Shown here: in pieces, positions 9,107 through 18,449 of the stretch
Layout: each line of letters starts with the position of its first letter
Numbering within the stretch: the first letter of the stretch is position 1
Program-made: the position numbers and the translations under genes
Origin: JBJXHB01 sp046160725
Lineage (GTDB): Bacteria; Pseudomonadota; Gammaproteobacteria; Burkholderiales; Burkholderiaceae_C
Reading direction: 5' to 3'
NCBI GenBank assembly: GCA_046160725.1
Contig: JBJXHB010000465.1
Location: 1-40,775, forward strand
Length of the DNA: 40,775 bases
The notes under the pieces: model-generated
Seen by the model: the letters and a program-made list of their open reading frames with translations, nothing else
What the model was told of the DNA's origin: nothing
Databases searched by the model: none

Positions 9107-9808
9107 ATGAACACGCTCACTGCACGTCTGCCGGACTTCTCGCGCCAAGCCGCCATCCTTGTCGCGATGGTGCTGGCGGCCCTGCTGGCCTTGGCGCTCA
9201 AGCCTAAGGTTCAGTCGGGCAATTCGGTCAACCAGTTCGACCTTCAGGCTCTGGTGCCGGAGACTTTTGGTGAGTGGAAGGTCGACCGCTCGATCTTCGT
9301 CCCGCCTGTCAGCCCCGATGTGCAGGCCGAGATCGACAAGATCTACAACCAGGTGCTGTCGCGCACCTATGTCAACCGCCAGGGCCAGCGGATCATGCTG
9401 TCCATCGCCTATGGTGCGGACCAGAGCGATTCGCTGTCGGTGCACCTGCCCGAGGGCTGTTACCGCGGCCAGGGATTCGAGATCAAGTGGAAGAAGGAGT
9501 CCGACATCCAGGCCGGTGGTCAGACCATTCCTGCAGTCAAGCTGCTGGCCGTCAACCGGCAACGTGTCGAGCCGATCACCTACTGGATCATGGTGGGCGA
9601 CCGCTTCGCGCGCAACCGGACGGAGCGCAAGCTGATGCAGCTGCGCAGCTCGCTGACCGGCACGGTACCGGACGGCATGCTGGTCCGCGTGTCCTCGCTG
9701 GGTCGCGACCTGGACAACCAGTTTGCGATACAGCAGAACTTCATGGACGCCATGTTGTCCGGCGTCTCGCCGGACTCGCGCCGCCGCCTGTCGGGCCTGC
9801 CGGCGTGA
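9107..9808 (+). CDS. epsI: EpsI-family exosortase-associated protein
   Basis: 233 residues. AGGAA precedes the ATG. One N-terminal membrane anchor is present (about residues 13-30, AAILVAMVLAALLALAL), with the rest predicted periplasmic. The family signature HLPEGCYRGQGF (the HxPExCY...QG motif) sits near the middle. EpsI proteins occur next to or fused to exosortases; their biochemical role is not known. The position directly after xrtB is canonical. Confidence 0.93.
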   Translation: MNTLTARLPDFSRQAAILVAMVLAALLALALKPKVQSGNSVNQFDLQALVPETFGEWKVDRSIFVPPVSPDVQAEIDKIYNQVLSRTYVNRQGQRIMLSIAYGADQSDSLSVHLPEGCYRGQGFEIKWKKESDIQAGGQTIPAVKLLAVNRQRVEPITYWIMVGDRFARNRTERKLMQLRSSLTGTVPDGMLVRVSSLGRDLDNQFAIQQNFMDAMLSGVSPDSRRRLSGLPA

Positions 9809-9837
9809 CGATCGCCTGAACACGGCCTGAGCCGAAC

Positions 9838-11445
9838 ATGAGCCTCGCCATGCCCAAGCTGGGTCGGTTCGGGACATCGCGCCCGCGCCGTCCGGGCCGG
9901 CCGAGCCGGCACTATTTCAGCTGGGGACTGGTGCTGATCCTGCTGGTGTTCATCGGCGCAGCGGTCTTCGGCGGCCTGCTGGCGGGCATCGGGTTCACGC
10001 GTGGCGTGGCGCTGTACATCGGGTTGGTGGCCTGTGTGCTGCTGTTGCTGCTGCCGTTGAACATGCTGATGGGGCTGATGTTCGCCGGCACCCTGGTGGC
10101 GGTCGGCCTGGTCGGCTACTTCACCAAGAACAACATGGTGTATTGGGCGCCCTACTTCCTGGGCGTCATCCTCTATGTCCGGCTGGGGCTCGAGAAGGTC
10201 GGGTCGAACTTCCGGGTACCCCCCGGGCCGACGCCGGGCATGGTCTGGCTTTTGCTGCTGTTCATCGTGGTCCTGGCCGCTTCCACGCTGATCAATGAGC
10301 AGACACCCATCGAGATCCTGCTGGCCGCCAAGAACTACCTCTTCATGTTCAGCGTGCTGTTCATCTGCATGTATGCGCTGCGCAGCGAGCGGCCGCTGGA
10401 GATGATCTGGCGCGGCATGGCTTGGGTGGGCATCCTCCAGTTGCCGGTCGCGCTCTATCAGTACGTGGTCGTCGGCGGGCGGCGCGTCGAACTGGGCGGC
10501 CAGGGCTGGGATGCCGTGTCCGGCACTTTGGGCGGCTCGGAGTTCGGCGGCCAGAGCGCCGGTCTCGGCCTGGTGATGATCACCGTGGCACTGCTCGCCA
10601 TGGCGCTGCAGCGCGCCGGCGTCTGGTCGACCCGACGCGCGGCGGCAATGGTGTCGGTCAGCATAGTCGTGATCGCGCTGGCGGAGGTCAAGGCGGTCGT
10701 GTTCGTCCTGTTGCCGGCCGGCCTGGCACTGCTGTACTGGCGCGACCTGCGCTCACGTCCGTCGCGATTCATCGCGGGTGGCATGGCGACCATGGGGCTG
10801 GTGGTCGCGCTGCTGGCCTCCTACCAGGTCCTCCACTACGGGCGTTCCGAAGAAACCAAGGTCAACATCACCCTGGTCGACCGCATGGTGCAGGGCTGGG
10901 TGAGCGAGACTGATCCCGACGCCTTCTCACAGAGCACCCATGAGATGGGCCGGGTCGCGATCGTCGTGCACTGGTGGCGCGAGAACGTCGTGCCCGGTCA
11001 CCTGATGCACGTGGCGTTCGGCCACGGGCCGTCGTCGCTGAAGTTCAGCCCCTTCAATGTCGGCAGCGTGGTCGCGACCTATCCCCACCTGAAAATCAAC
11101 CGCCACACCGGGGGTGTGTTGTTGTGGGAGGTGGGGGTCGTGGGTCTGGCGGTCTATGGGGCGCTGCTGTTCTCCGGCATGGTGCTGTCGGCGCGGCTGG
11201 AGACCAACGAGCGCATACCCAAGATCCATCGGGTCTACCTGGGTGTCGGCATGGCGGTGCTTGGCCTGTTGCTGATCTCGCTGTTCTACGGACGTCTGCA
11301 TTTCGACCTCGCGGCGTTGCAGCTCATCTCCCTGCTGTGCCTGGGACAGGCCGGGTACTGGGCGGTCCGCATGCGGCGGCAGGTCGAGCGGCCTGTTCGG
11401 CCTGCGGCCGCCTTCGTCCTGTCGGCAGCGCCGACGCGGCGTTGA
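9838..11445 (+). CDS. O-antigen ligase/polymerase-like membrane protein (Wzy-like)
   Basis: 535 residues with about 11-12 predicted membrane spans, for example HYFSWGLVLILLVFIGAAVF and LYIGLVACVLLLLLPLNMLM. A large loop (about residues 325-420) sits before the last spans, as in Wzy polymerases and WaaL-type ligases. The N-terminal ~22 residues are Arg/Pro-rich and cytoplasmic. In this context it most likely polymerises the EPS repeat unit at the periplasmic face. Sequence conservation in this group is low, so substrate and linkage cannot be read. It follows epsI by 29 bp and is probably co-transcribed. Confidence 0.8.
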   Translation: MSLAMPKLGRFGTSRPRRPGRPSRHYFSWGLVLILLVFIGAAVFGGLLAGIGFTRGVALYIGLVACVLLLLLPLNMLMGLMFAGTLVAVGLVGYFTKNNMVYWAPYFLGVILYVRLGLEKVGSNFRVPPGPTPGMVWLLLLFIVVLAASTLINEQTPIEILLAAKNYLFMFSVLFICMYALRSERPLEMIWRGMAWVGILQLPVALYQYVVVGGRRVELGGQGWDAVSGTLGGSEFGGQSAGLGLVMITVALLAMALQRAGVWSTRRAAAMVSVSIVVIALAEVKAVVFVLLPAGLALLYWRDLRSRPSRFIAGGMATMGLVVALLASYQVLHYGRSEETKVNITLVDRMVQGWVSETDPDAFSQSTHEMGRVAIVVHWWRENVVPGHLMHVAFGHGPSSLKFSPFNVGSVVATYPHLKINRHTGGVLLWEVGVVGLAVYGALLFSGMVLSARLETNERIPKIHRVYLGVGMAVLGLLLISLFYGRLHFDLAALQLISLLCLGQAGYWAVRMRRQVERPVRPAAAFVLSAAPTRR

Positions 11446-11447
11446 TC

Positions 11448-12659
11448 GTGGCCGCAGGCGCATTGGCGCCAGGCGCACCAGTGGTGCATTCCGGCAGCCT
11501 GCGAACCAGGCTCAAGGTCGCCATCCTCCTGCCGACCCACTGGTCGCATGTCATGGGCGGTGCGGAATACCAATGCAAGGTCCTGTGCGACCAGTTGGTC
11601 GCAGACGGCCGCTTCGACGTCCACTGGCTCAGCCGCCGCTTTGCGCCCGGCTATCGCGGACAGGGCTACAGCGCGGTGCAGGCCGGCAAGGTCCGGCAGC
11701 GGTTGGCCAAGGGCTACTTTCTGGACCGCCCACTGATCGAGCGCGCGCTCGATCGCATCCAGCCCGACGTGATCTACCAGCGCAGTGGCAGCGGATACAC
11801 CGGCATCGCGGCGCAGTGGGCGCGGCGCCACGGGCGGCGCATGATCTGGCACGTGGCGTCGGACAAGGACTTGGCAGCACCCGCCCGCTGGGTGGACGTC
11901 CTGCGCTCGCCGCTGCGAGGCTGGGACCGACGCTGGCTGGACCGCGGCATCCTGGATGCCACCCATGTCGTCGTGCAATCGAAGGAGCAACTCGCGGCAT
12001 TGCAGCGACACCATGGCCGCAGCGACGCGTTCCTGATTCGCAACTTCCATCCCGGCGCGGTCGAGACGGCGCAGAAGGCCGACCCGGCCGAGGTGCTGTG
12101 GATTGCGAACTTCAAGCGCATCAAGCAGCCGGACCGGTTTGTGCAGCTGGCCCGCGCGTGCGCGGACCTGCCGGCACGCTTTGTCATGATGGGTGAACCT
12201 GCCGCATCCGAGCCGGCGTGGATGGATCCCCTGCTGGCCGACATCCGGGCCACGCCCAACCTCAGCTACCTCGGTCGGCTGTCCCAGGAGGACGTCAACC
12301 GGCGGCTGGCAGGCGCCCGTGTGCTGGTCAACACCAGCTCGGTCGAGGGCTTCTCCAACACCTTCATCCAGGCCTGGCAACGCGGAGTGCCGGTGCTGAG
12401 CCTGAATGCCGACCCAGATGGCCTGCTCAGCACCGACGACGGGCTCGGACTGTGTGTCCGGGGTGACGAGGCGGCCCTGCAACAGACCTTGCGCGCCTGG
12501 CTGTCCGACCCGGCCCGCCTCGACCGCATGGCCGGGCGCGCACGCGCGCATGCCCATGCGCACCATTCCATGGTCAACGTCACACGCCTGATCGAGCTGA
12601 TCGAGCACGGGCGCGTATCGGCAACCGTTGTACCCGACCTGACCAGGATCGTGGCATGA
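11448..12659 (+). CDS. Family-4-type glycosyltransferase
   Basis: 403 residues from GTG 11448. TTG 11442 or GTG 11481 are alternatives, as no good ribosome site distinguishes them; homologous sequence begins near RLKVAILLPTHW. It has a GT-B fold: an N-terminal Rossmann half with the glycine-rich MGGAEYQCKVL, and a C-terminal donor-binding half with the E-x7-E-like stretch SVEGFSNTFIQAWQRGVPVL. Such enzymes transfer a nucleotide sugar to a lipid-linked oligosaccharide at the inner membrane. It begins two bases after the polymerase stop and overlaps the next start by ATGA. Confidence 0.85.
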   Translation: MAAGALAPGAPVVHSGSLRTRLKVAILLPTHWSHVMGGAEYQCKVLCDQLVADGRFDVHWLSRRFAPGYRGQGYSAVQAGKVRQRLAKGYFLDRPLIERALDRIQPDVIYQRSGSGYTGIAAQWARRHGRRMIWHVASDKDLAAPARWVDVLRSPLRGWDRRWLDRGILDATHVVVQSKEQLAALQRHHGRSDAFLIRNFHPGAVETAQKADPAEVLWIANFKRIKQPDRFVQLARACADLPARFVMMGEPAASEPAWMDPLLADIRATPNLSYLGRLSQEDVNRRLAGARVLVNTSSVEGFSNTFIQAWQRGVPVLSLNADPDGLLSTDDGLGLCVRGDEAALQQTLRAWLSDPARLDRMAGRARAHAHAHHSMVNVTRLIELIEHGRVSATVVPDLTRIVA

Positions 12660-13873
12660 CCAAGCGACTTGCGGCCCTGTCCGACCTGGCACTGTTTGGC
12701 GCGCCGCAGGCCTACGCCGAGCCACTGCACGTGGGCCGCCCCAACATCGGCCGGCGCGAGCGCATCCTGGAGCTGATCGGCGAGGCGCTGGACCGGCGCT
12801 GGCTGTCCAACAACGGCCCGTTGGCCCAGGCCTTCGAGGCCGAGCTGGCGCGGCGCCTGGGCGTGCGCCATGTGCTGGCGATGTGCAATGCCACCATCGC
12901 ACTCGAGATCGCGATCCGGGCGCTGGATCTGAAGGGCGAGGTCATCGTGCCGTCCTACACCTTCGTGGCGACCGCGCATGCGCTGCAGTGGCAGCAGATC
13001 GAGCCGGTGTTCGCGGACATCGACCCGGTGACGCACTCGCTTGACCCAGCTGCGGTGCGCCGCATGATCACGCCACGCACCACCGGCATCATCGGCGTGC
13101 ACCTGTGGGGCCGGGCCTGCGACGTGGCCGGGCTGCAGCAGGTCGCGGACGACCATGGCCTGCAACTGATGTATGACGCCGCACATGCTTTCGGCACCAG
13201 CATCGGCGGCGCGCCGGTGGGCGGCTTCGGGCGCTGCGAGGTGTTCAGCTTCCATGCCACGAAGTTCCTCAACTCTTTCGAAGGTGGTGCGGTGGCCACC
13301 AACGATGACGCCCTGGCCACCAAGATCGCCTTGATGCGCAACTTCGGCTTTGCCGGCTATGACAACGTGGTCTACCCCGGCACCAACGGCAAGATCACGG
13401 AGGTCTGCGCGGCCATGGGCCTGGCCAGCCTGGAGACCATCGACGAGGTCATCGAGGCCAATCGCCGCAACCGCGCCGCCTACCGCATCGGCATCGCGGG
13501 TTTGCCGGGACTTTCCCTTTTCGAGTACGACGACGGCGAGCGCAACAACTGGCAGTACGTGGTGCTGCAGGTCGATGCCGGATTTGGACTTGGCCGCGAC
13601 GAACTGGTGGCGATGCTGCACAGCGAGAACGTGCTGGCGCGCAAGTACTTCTGGCCCGGCTGCCATGCCATGCAGCCCTACCGCGACCTGTACCCGGATG
13701 CCGCACGACACCTGCCAAACACCCTGCGCGTGGCTGAGCAGGTGATCGTGCTGCCCACGGGCACTGCGGTCAGCGAGGCCGACGTGGCCACGATCTGCGG
13801 TCTGCTGGCCCTTGCGGCTCGGCCTGAGGCTGCCGCGGCCATACGTGCGCGGCTGGCGTCGGCGGCAGGTTGA
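12656..13873 (+). CDS. DegT/DnrJ/EryC1/StrS-family PLP sugar aminotransferase
   Basis: 405 residues, ATGA overlap with the preceding GT. The PLP lysine is Lys203 in FHATKFLNSFEGG, and the family aspartate-alanine-alanine-histidine stretch is MYDAAHAFG. Other family landmarks are VPSYTFVATAHA and NNWQYVV. These enzymes aminate nucleotide-activated keto sugars. With rfbA and rfbB in the same locus and no rfbC/rfbD, the likely substrate is dTDP-4-keto-6-deoxyglucose, giving a dTDP-4-amino-4,6-dideoxyhexose (VioA-like). The substrate is inferred; a 3-amino product would need an extra isomerase that I do not see. Confidence 0.9.
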   Translation: MTKRLAALSDLALFGAPQAYAEPLHVGRPNIGRRERILELIGEALDRRWLSNNGPLAQAFEAELARRLGVRHVLAMCNATIALEIAIRALDLKGEVIVPSYTFVATAHALQWQQIEPVFADIDPVTHSLDPAAVRRMITPRTTGIIGVHLWGRACDVAGLQQVADDHGLQLMYDAAHAFGTSIGGAPVGGFGRCEVFSFHATKFLNSFEGGAVATNDDALATKIALMRNFGFAGYDNVVYPGTNGKITEVCAAMGLASLETIDEVIEANRRNRAAYRIGIAGLPGLSLFEYDDGERNNWQYVVLQVDAGFGLGRDELVAMLHSENVLARKYFWPGCHAMQPYRDLYPDAARHLPNTLRVAEQVIVLPTGTAVSEADVATICGLLALAARPEAAAAIRARLASAAG

Positions 13874-13875
13874 GG
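13872..13875 (+). promoter_or_regulatory. Ribosome-binding site deciding the flippase start
   Basis: GAGG, 11 bases before ATG 13887. It overlaps the stop codon of the aminotransferase gene and supports ATG 13887 over upstream in-frame codons that would overlap that gene. Confidence 0.5.
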
Positions 13876-13886
13876 TCCGGCCCGAC

Positions 13887-15344
13887 ATGACCGAGCCGCG
13901 CGCCCGGCCGATGACGGCGGCCCTTTGGAGCGGCGCCGAGGCACTGTTCAAGACGCCGCTGCAGCTGGCCGTCAGCATCTTCATGGCGCGCACGCTCAGC
14001 CCCGCCGAGTTCGGCCTGCTGGCCTTGGCGCTGGTGCTGTCGGGCATTGCCATCGCGATCGCCGACGGCGGGTTCTCCCAGGCCTTGATCCAGGGCGACA
14101 CCCCGACCGAGGAGGAGAAGTCCTCGGTCTTCACGGTCAACCTGCTGGTGTCCCTGGTCCTGGCTGGCGGCATCGTCGCGGGTGCAGGCGCCTATGCACG
14201 GTATTTCGGGCAGCCCATGCTGGAGTCCCTGTCCTGGGCCATGGCGGCGAATGTCGTCATCACCTCGCTGGGCGCCACACAGACCGCGCTGCTGGCCCGC
14301 AACCTGGACTTCAGGCTGCTGGCACGCATCGGCGCGCTGGCGGCGGCGGTGTCCGGCCTGGCCGCCGTGGTGGCCGCGCTGCTGGGATTCGGGGTCTGGT
14401 CGCTGGTGGTCAACGTGCTCACCTCGTCGGTCCTGACCAGCGGCATGCTGTGGCGTTTGGCGGGATGGCGGCCGCGTGCCCGGCCGCGCATCGGCGCGCT
14501 GCGCCGCCTTTTCGGCTTCGGCTCCTACCTGCTGCTGTCCAGTCTGCTGACCGCCGCCTATGTGCGCCTCAGCGCGGCGCTGATCGGCAAGCTCTACGGC
14601 ATCCACGAGGTGGGGCACTATGGCCGTGCCGAGCATTCCCAGCAGATGGCGACCCAGATCATGGCCAATGCCGCCAACCGGGTTGCCCTGCCAGTGTTCG
14701 CCGCGGCCAAGGACGACCCGCAGCAGCAGCGCGGGTCAATGGTGCGGGGCTGCAACGTGCTGCAGTTGGTCAACGTGCCGCTGATGCTGTGCATGGCCTT
14801 TCTGGCCGAGCCCTTGATCGTCACGCTCTTCGGCATGCCCTGGAAGCCTGCCGCGGCGTACCTGCAGATCCTGTGCCTGGCCGGCCTGCTGTGGCCGCTG
14901 CAGGTGGTCAACACCAGCCTGATCAAGGCCCAGGGACGGTCGGACGTGTTCTTCTGGATGGAACTGGTCAAGCGCAGCGTCGCGCTGGTGGCCATCGTCG
15001 TTGCAGCCCAGTTCGGCATCGTGGTGCTGGCCTGGGCACAGGTCGGGATTGCGCTGTTCACCCTGGGCATCAACGGCAGCGCGGGTGGCCGCGCGGTCGG
15101 CTATGGCGTCCTCCGGCAGCTGGCCGACATGTGGCCGTACCTGTTGATGAGCGCCGCGATGCTGGGCGCGATGTGGCTGGCACAAAGCCAGATGCCGCCG
15201 ATCCCATGGCTGCGTCTGGCGCTGCTGTCCGGTCTCGGAGCCGCGGTCTATCTGGGGCTGTGCCTGATCGCGCGGCCTCGCCACTTCGGGTGGTTGCTGG
15301 GCGAGATCCAGAGCCGGCTGCCCCAGCGCTTCAGGCGGGCCTGA
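13887..15344 (+). CDS. Oligosaccharide flippase, Wzx/RfbX-like (MOP superfamily)
   Basis: 485 residues with about 12-14 hydrophobic segments. The start region fits the family (LWSGAEALFKTPLQLAVSIF, ARTLSPAEFGLLALALVL, IAIADGGFSQALIQ). These proteins move the undecaprenyl-linked repeat unit to the periplasmic side, where the Wzy-like protein would polymerise it. The sequence is closest to the AglR/TuaB/LspL type with the ALIQ...TEEEKSSVFTVNL element. Presence of Wzx, Wzy, Wzz-like and Wza-like genes shows a Wzx/Wzy-dependent pathway. Confidence 0.9.
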   Translation: MTEPRARPMTAALWSGAEALFKTPLQLAVSIFMARTLSPAEFGLLALALVLSGIAIAIADGGFSQALIQGDTPTEEEKSSVFTVNLLVSLVLAGGIVAGAGAYARYFGQPMLESLSWAMAANVVITSLGATQTALLARNLDFRLLARIGALAAAVSGLAAVVAALLGFGVWSLVVNVLTSSVLTSGMLWRLAGWRPRARPRIGALRRLFGFGSYLLLSSLLTAAYVRLSAALIGKLYGIHEVGHYGRAEHSQQMATQIMANAANRVALPVFAAAKDDPQQQRGSMVRGCNVLQLVNVPLMLCMAFLAEPLIVTLFGMPWKPAAAYLQILCLAGLLWPLQVVNTSLIKAQGRSDVFFWMELVKRSVALVAIVVAAQFGIVVLAWAQVGIALFTLGINGSAGGRAVGYGVLRQLADMWPYLLMSAAMLGAMWLAQSQMPPIPWLRLALLSGLGAAVYLGLCLIARPRHFGWLLGEIQSRLPQRFRRA

Positions 15345-15346
15345 CC

Positions 15347-16393
15347 ATGGCTCGGGCCAAGGTGTTGATGCTGGCAGACCAGCCGCAATGGGCGTATCAC
15401 ATGATCGCGACCTATGTGGCCGCTTGCGTGGGTTCCGCCTACGATGTGTACATCGACTTCACGCGCTTTCACCGGCCCGCCCGCGCAGGCCTGCCGCCAT
15501 GGCGGCCGGGGCGTTGGCGCGCCGCACTACAACATGGTGTCGAGCGCCTGAGGTGGCGCCGGGCCACGCCTGATGGCCACTATGACGTGGCGATTCATCT
15601 GGGCTGGTACTTCGACGCCGCGGCCGACCTGCGGCGGATTCGGGCGCGCCGCACCGTCAAGGGCTTGTATACACAGGGCTTTCCGCCACAGGGCATGGAA
15701 GTCGATCCGAACGACCATGTGCGGACGGCAGACCTGGACCGTACCGCTTTCATCCATCGCTACCTCGAGGGGGCGGCTGCGGTGGTCTGCGGGGCACCCA
15801 TCATCCAGCAGGACTGGCAGCCCGCGCTGCACATGCCATGCCACTATGCCAATCTGGCCCTGGACGAACGGGCCTACAGCCCGGCCGGCCGGCGGCCCAA
15901 CGACCCGGCCGAATTGGTGGTGGGGTGGACCGGCAATCCAGACCGCGCATTCAAGGGCTTCAACTCTCATGTCGTGCCCGCGGTCGAGGCCGCCGCCAGA
16001 CAACGCCCGGGCATCCGGCTCAAGACGCGGTTTTCTGGCCCGCCGGAGACGCTGCCGCAGTTCTACAAGGACGTCGACGTCGCCTTGATCGCATCCAGCG
16101 CCGACGCCGGGCCTGCGATGTTTCTGGAGGCCGCACTGAGCGGTGTGCCGGCCGTGTCCACGCGCATCGGCGTGGTCGATGCCGTGCTGCAGGACGGCGT
16201 CAACGGCCTGGCGGTGCCGCGCGAAGTCGAGGCCATGGCCCAGGCACTGGTTCGGCTGTACGACGACCGCGCACTGCTGCAGGCCCTGTCCCAGCGAGTG
16301 CGTGACGACTGCATCGCCAAGGTCGGCCATGCCGTGCAGCAGCGTGCCTGGCGTGCGCTGCTGGAGGAGGTGCTGGATGCACCAGCGCCCTGA
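15347..16393 (+). CDS. Glycosyltransferase, family-4-like
   Basis: 348 residues; ATG two bases after the flippase stop. The N-terminal half is divergent (MARAKVLMLADQPQWAYHMI). The C-terminal half carries the nucleotide-sugar-binding pattern (VVGWTGNPDRAFKGF, ASSADAGPAMFLEAALSGVP, VNGLAVPREVEAMAQAL). Predicted cytoplasmic or peripheral inner-membrane enzyme adding one sugar of the repeat unit. Donor and acceptor cannot be told. Confidence 0.82.
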   Translation: MARAKVLMLADQPQWAYHMIATYVAACVGSAYDVYIDFTRFHRPARAGLPPWRPGRWRAALQHGVERLRWRRATPDGHYDVAIHLGWYFDAAADLRRIRARRTVKGLYTQGFPPQGMEVDPNDHVRTADLDRTAFIHRYLEGAAAVVCGAPIIQQDWQPALHMPCHYANLALDERAYSPAGRRPNDPAELVVGWTGNPDRAFKGFNSHVVPAVEAAARQRPGIRLKTRFSGPPETLPQFYKDVDVALIASSADAGPAMFLEAALSGVPAVSTRIGVVDAVLQDGVNGLAVPREVEAMAQALVRLYDDRALLQALSQRVRDDCIAKVGHAVQQRAWRALLEEVLDAPAP

Positions 16394-16397
16394 GCGC

Positions 16398-16402
16398 AGA
16401 GG
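16398..16402 (+). promoter_or_regulatory. Ribosome-binding site for a GTG start
   Basis: AGAGG six bases before GTG 16409, in the 15-bp gap after the glycosyltransferase stop. It decides the unusual start of the first lyase. Confidence 0.5.
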
Positions 16403-16408
16403 TGGTGG

Positions 16409-18448
16409 GTGAAGCTGGCCCGTCTGCAATGGATGCGGCGCCGCTTGAGCCGCATGCCGCCCGCGGAGATCGCCTGGCGCATGGGTTCGGCGCTGCGCAT
16501 CCTGTCGCGCCGCGCTGGAATCGGCGATGCGCGGGTTGCACCGTTGCCGGCATCGGTGGATGCGCCCGGTGCGCTGGGCCCGGCCTGGTGTGTCACCGGC
16601 CCGGTGTCTGCGGCCAACGATGCAGCTGTACGGGCGGCGGCGGAGCCCCTGCTGGCCGACCGGCTGGAAGTTTTCGGCAGTGCCGTGCCCCTGCGCGCAG
16701 CGGTGCCGGACTGGCATGCGGATCCGGTTACCGGCCACCGGTATCCGGGTGGTTTCGGCCTGCAGGTGGACTTCCGCCACCTGCCGGTCGGCGTCGACAT
16801 CAAGCATGCCTGGGAGGTCGCCCGTCATGCCTGGTGGGTGACGTTGGCGCAGGCCTGGTCGGTGAGCGGCGACCGCCGAAGCCTGGACCGACTGGCGAAC
16901 GCCCTGGACAGCTGGCTCGACCAATGCGTGTACCCGAATGGCATCCACTGGTCGTCCGCTGTGGAGCATGGCGTGCGGCTGATCAACTGGAGCCTGACCT
17001 GGCATCTTGCCGGAGGGCGCCATTCGCCCCTGTTCGACGGTCCTGCCGGCGAGCGCCGGCTGCAGCGCTGGCTGGCGCAGATCTTCCAGCACGTCCACTT
17101 CTGCCATGACAACCGCTCGCGCCATACCTCATCCAGCAACCATCTGATCGGCGAGCTGGCCGGCATTGCCATCGCGGTGCGCACCTGGGACCTCTGGCCG
17201 GCGCTGCGGCCGCTGGCGGCCCAGGCCCGAGCCGAGCTGCGGCGCGAGGCCTTTCTGCAGTTCGCAGACGATGGCATCAATCGGGAGCAGGCGCTCAGCT
17301 ATCACAAGTTCAGCCTGCAGTTCCTGCTGGCAGCGGGGCTGGCGGTGCGCGGGTCGAGCCAGGACTTCGACCGCGCCTGGTGGCAACGAGTCGAGGCCGG
17401 CATCGTCGCACTGGCAGCATTGCTGGACGCGCGCGGCCACCTGCCACGCATCGGCGACTCCGATGACGGCGACGCCTGGCGCCTGGCACTGGGCGCGCCG
17501 GACGGTTATCACGAACTGGTGGCCATCGGTGCGCGCGTGTTCAGCTCTGCGCCGCTGCAGGCCAAATGCGCCGCATTGGGGCCGGCGACGACGGCGCTGG
17601 CCGACCCATTGCAACGTGAGGCTGCTGCCGAGTCATCTGCACCGATCCGGCTGGTGGCACCGGTGGTGCTGCCGCTGGCCCGGTTGCCAACGCGGTTTCC
17701 GGACGGCGGCTATGTTTTGCTCGGACACCGCCTGCACCAGCCCGACGAGCTGCGGGCGCTGATGGACTGCGGGCCGCTTGGCTACAACCGCATCTGCGCC
17801 CACGGCCATGCGGACGCGCTGGCCGTGCTGGTCTCCATCGGCGGCGAGCCGCTGCTGGTCGACCCGGGCACCTACTGCTACAACGCCGAGCCCCGCTGGC
17901 GAAGGCATTTTCGAGGCACGGCGTCGCACAACACACTGCAGGTCGACGGCCTGGACCAATCCGACTACGGTGGCAGTTTTCTCTGGCTGCGCGACATCCG
18001 GTGCACCGTGGTCGAGGACAGCTCCGATGGCGGCTCCATGACGCTGCACGCCTGGCACGACGGCTATGAGCGGCTGCCCGACCCCGTCCGCCATCACCGC
18101 CGCATCTGCGTCGAGCCCGGCGGCACGGTCCGGGTCGAGGACTGGCTGGAGGCACGAAGCGCGCATACGGTCGCGCTGCACTGGCAGGCGGCGCTGGGTG
18201 CGCAGATCCTGCCTGTCGCCGGGGAGCCGGCGGCATGGCATCTGAAGGGCCGTCTGCACGGCGTTCGAATCCGCATCCAGGGGCCTACCACCGACGTCGT
18301 CGTTGCCCAGGGCCAGGAGGATCCGCCGCTGGGTTGGGTGTCGCCAGGCTTCTATGACAAGCAGCCTGCACCGGCCCTGCGGGCCCGGGCTGTGCTGATG
18401 CCCGGCCAGCGGCTGGTCACGCTGCTGGAACCCGTGTCCGGGGCCTGA
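16409..18448 (+). CDS. Heparinase II/III-family protein, no signal peptide
   Basis: 679 residues from GTG 16409. The N-terminal alpha/alpha-toroid (about 90-400) has HAWEVARHAWWVTLAQAWSV, GIHWSSAVEHGVRLINWSL and RHTSSSNHLIGELAG. The beta-sandwich C-terminal domain (about 430-670) has AHGHADALAVLVSIGGEP (His465, His467, Asp469) and VDPGTYCYNAEPRWRRHFRG. The family includes polysaccharide lyases that cleave uronic-acid-containing glycans by beta-elimination. The N-terminus is basic (MKLARLQWMRRRLSRMP) without a hydrophobic signal, as in many heparinase-like proteins from EPS and O-antigen loci. Localisation is therefore unclear. Activity on the locus polymer is inferred. Confidence 0.88.
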   Translation: MKLARLQWMRRRLSRMPPAEIAWRMGSALRILSRRAGIGDARVAPLPASVDAPGALGPAWCVTGPVSAANDAAVRAAAEPLLADRLEVFGSAVPLRAAVPDWHADPVTGHRYPGGFGLQVDFRHLPVGVDIKHAWEVARHAWWVTLAQAWSVSGDRRSLDRLANALDSWLDQCVYPNGIHWSSAVEHGVRLINWSLTWHLAGGRHSPLFDGPAGERRLQRWLAQIFQHVHFCHDNRSRHTSSSNHLIGELAGIAIAVRTWDLWPALRPLAAQARAELRREAFLQFADDGINREQALSYHKFSLQFLLAAGLAVRGSSQDFDRAWWQRVEAGIVALAALLDARGHLPRIGDSDDGDAWRLALGAPDGYHELVAIGARVFSSAPLQAKCAALGPATTALADPLQREAAAESSAPIRLVAPVVLPLARLPTRFPDGGYVLLGHRLHQPDELRALMDCGPLGYNRICAHGHADALAVLVSIGGEPLLVDPGTYCYNAEPRWRRHFRGTASHNTLQVDGLDQSDYGGSFLWLRDIRCTVVEDSSDGGSMTLHAWHDGYERLPDPVRHHRRICVEPGGTVRVEDWLEARSAHTVALHWQAALGAQILPVAGEPAAWHLKGRLHGVRIRIQGPTTDVVVAQGQEDPPLGWVSPGFYDKQPAPALRARAVLMPGQRLVTLLEPVSGA

Positions 18449-18449
18449 G

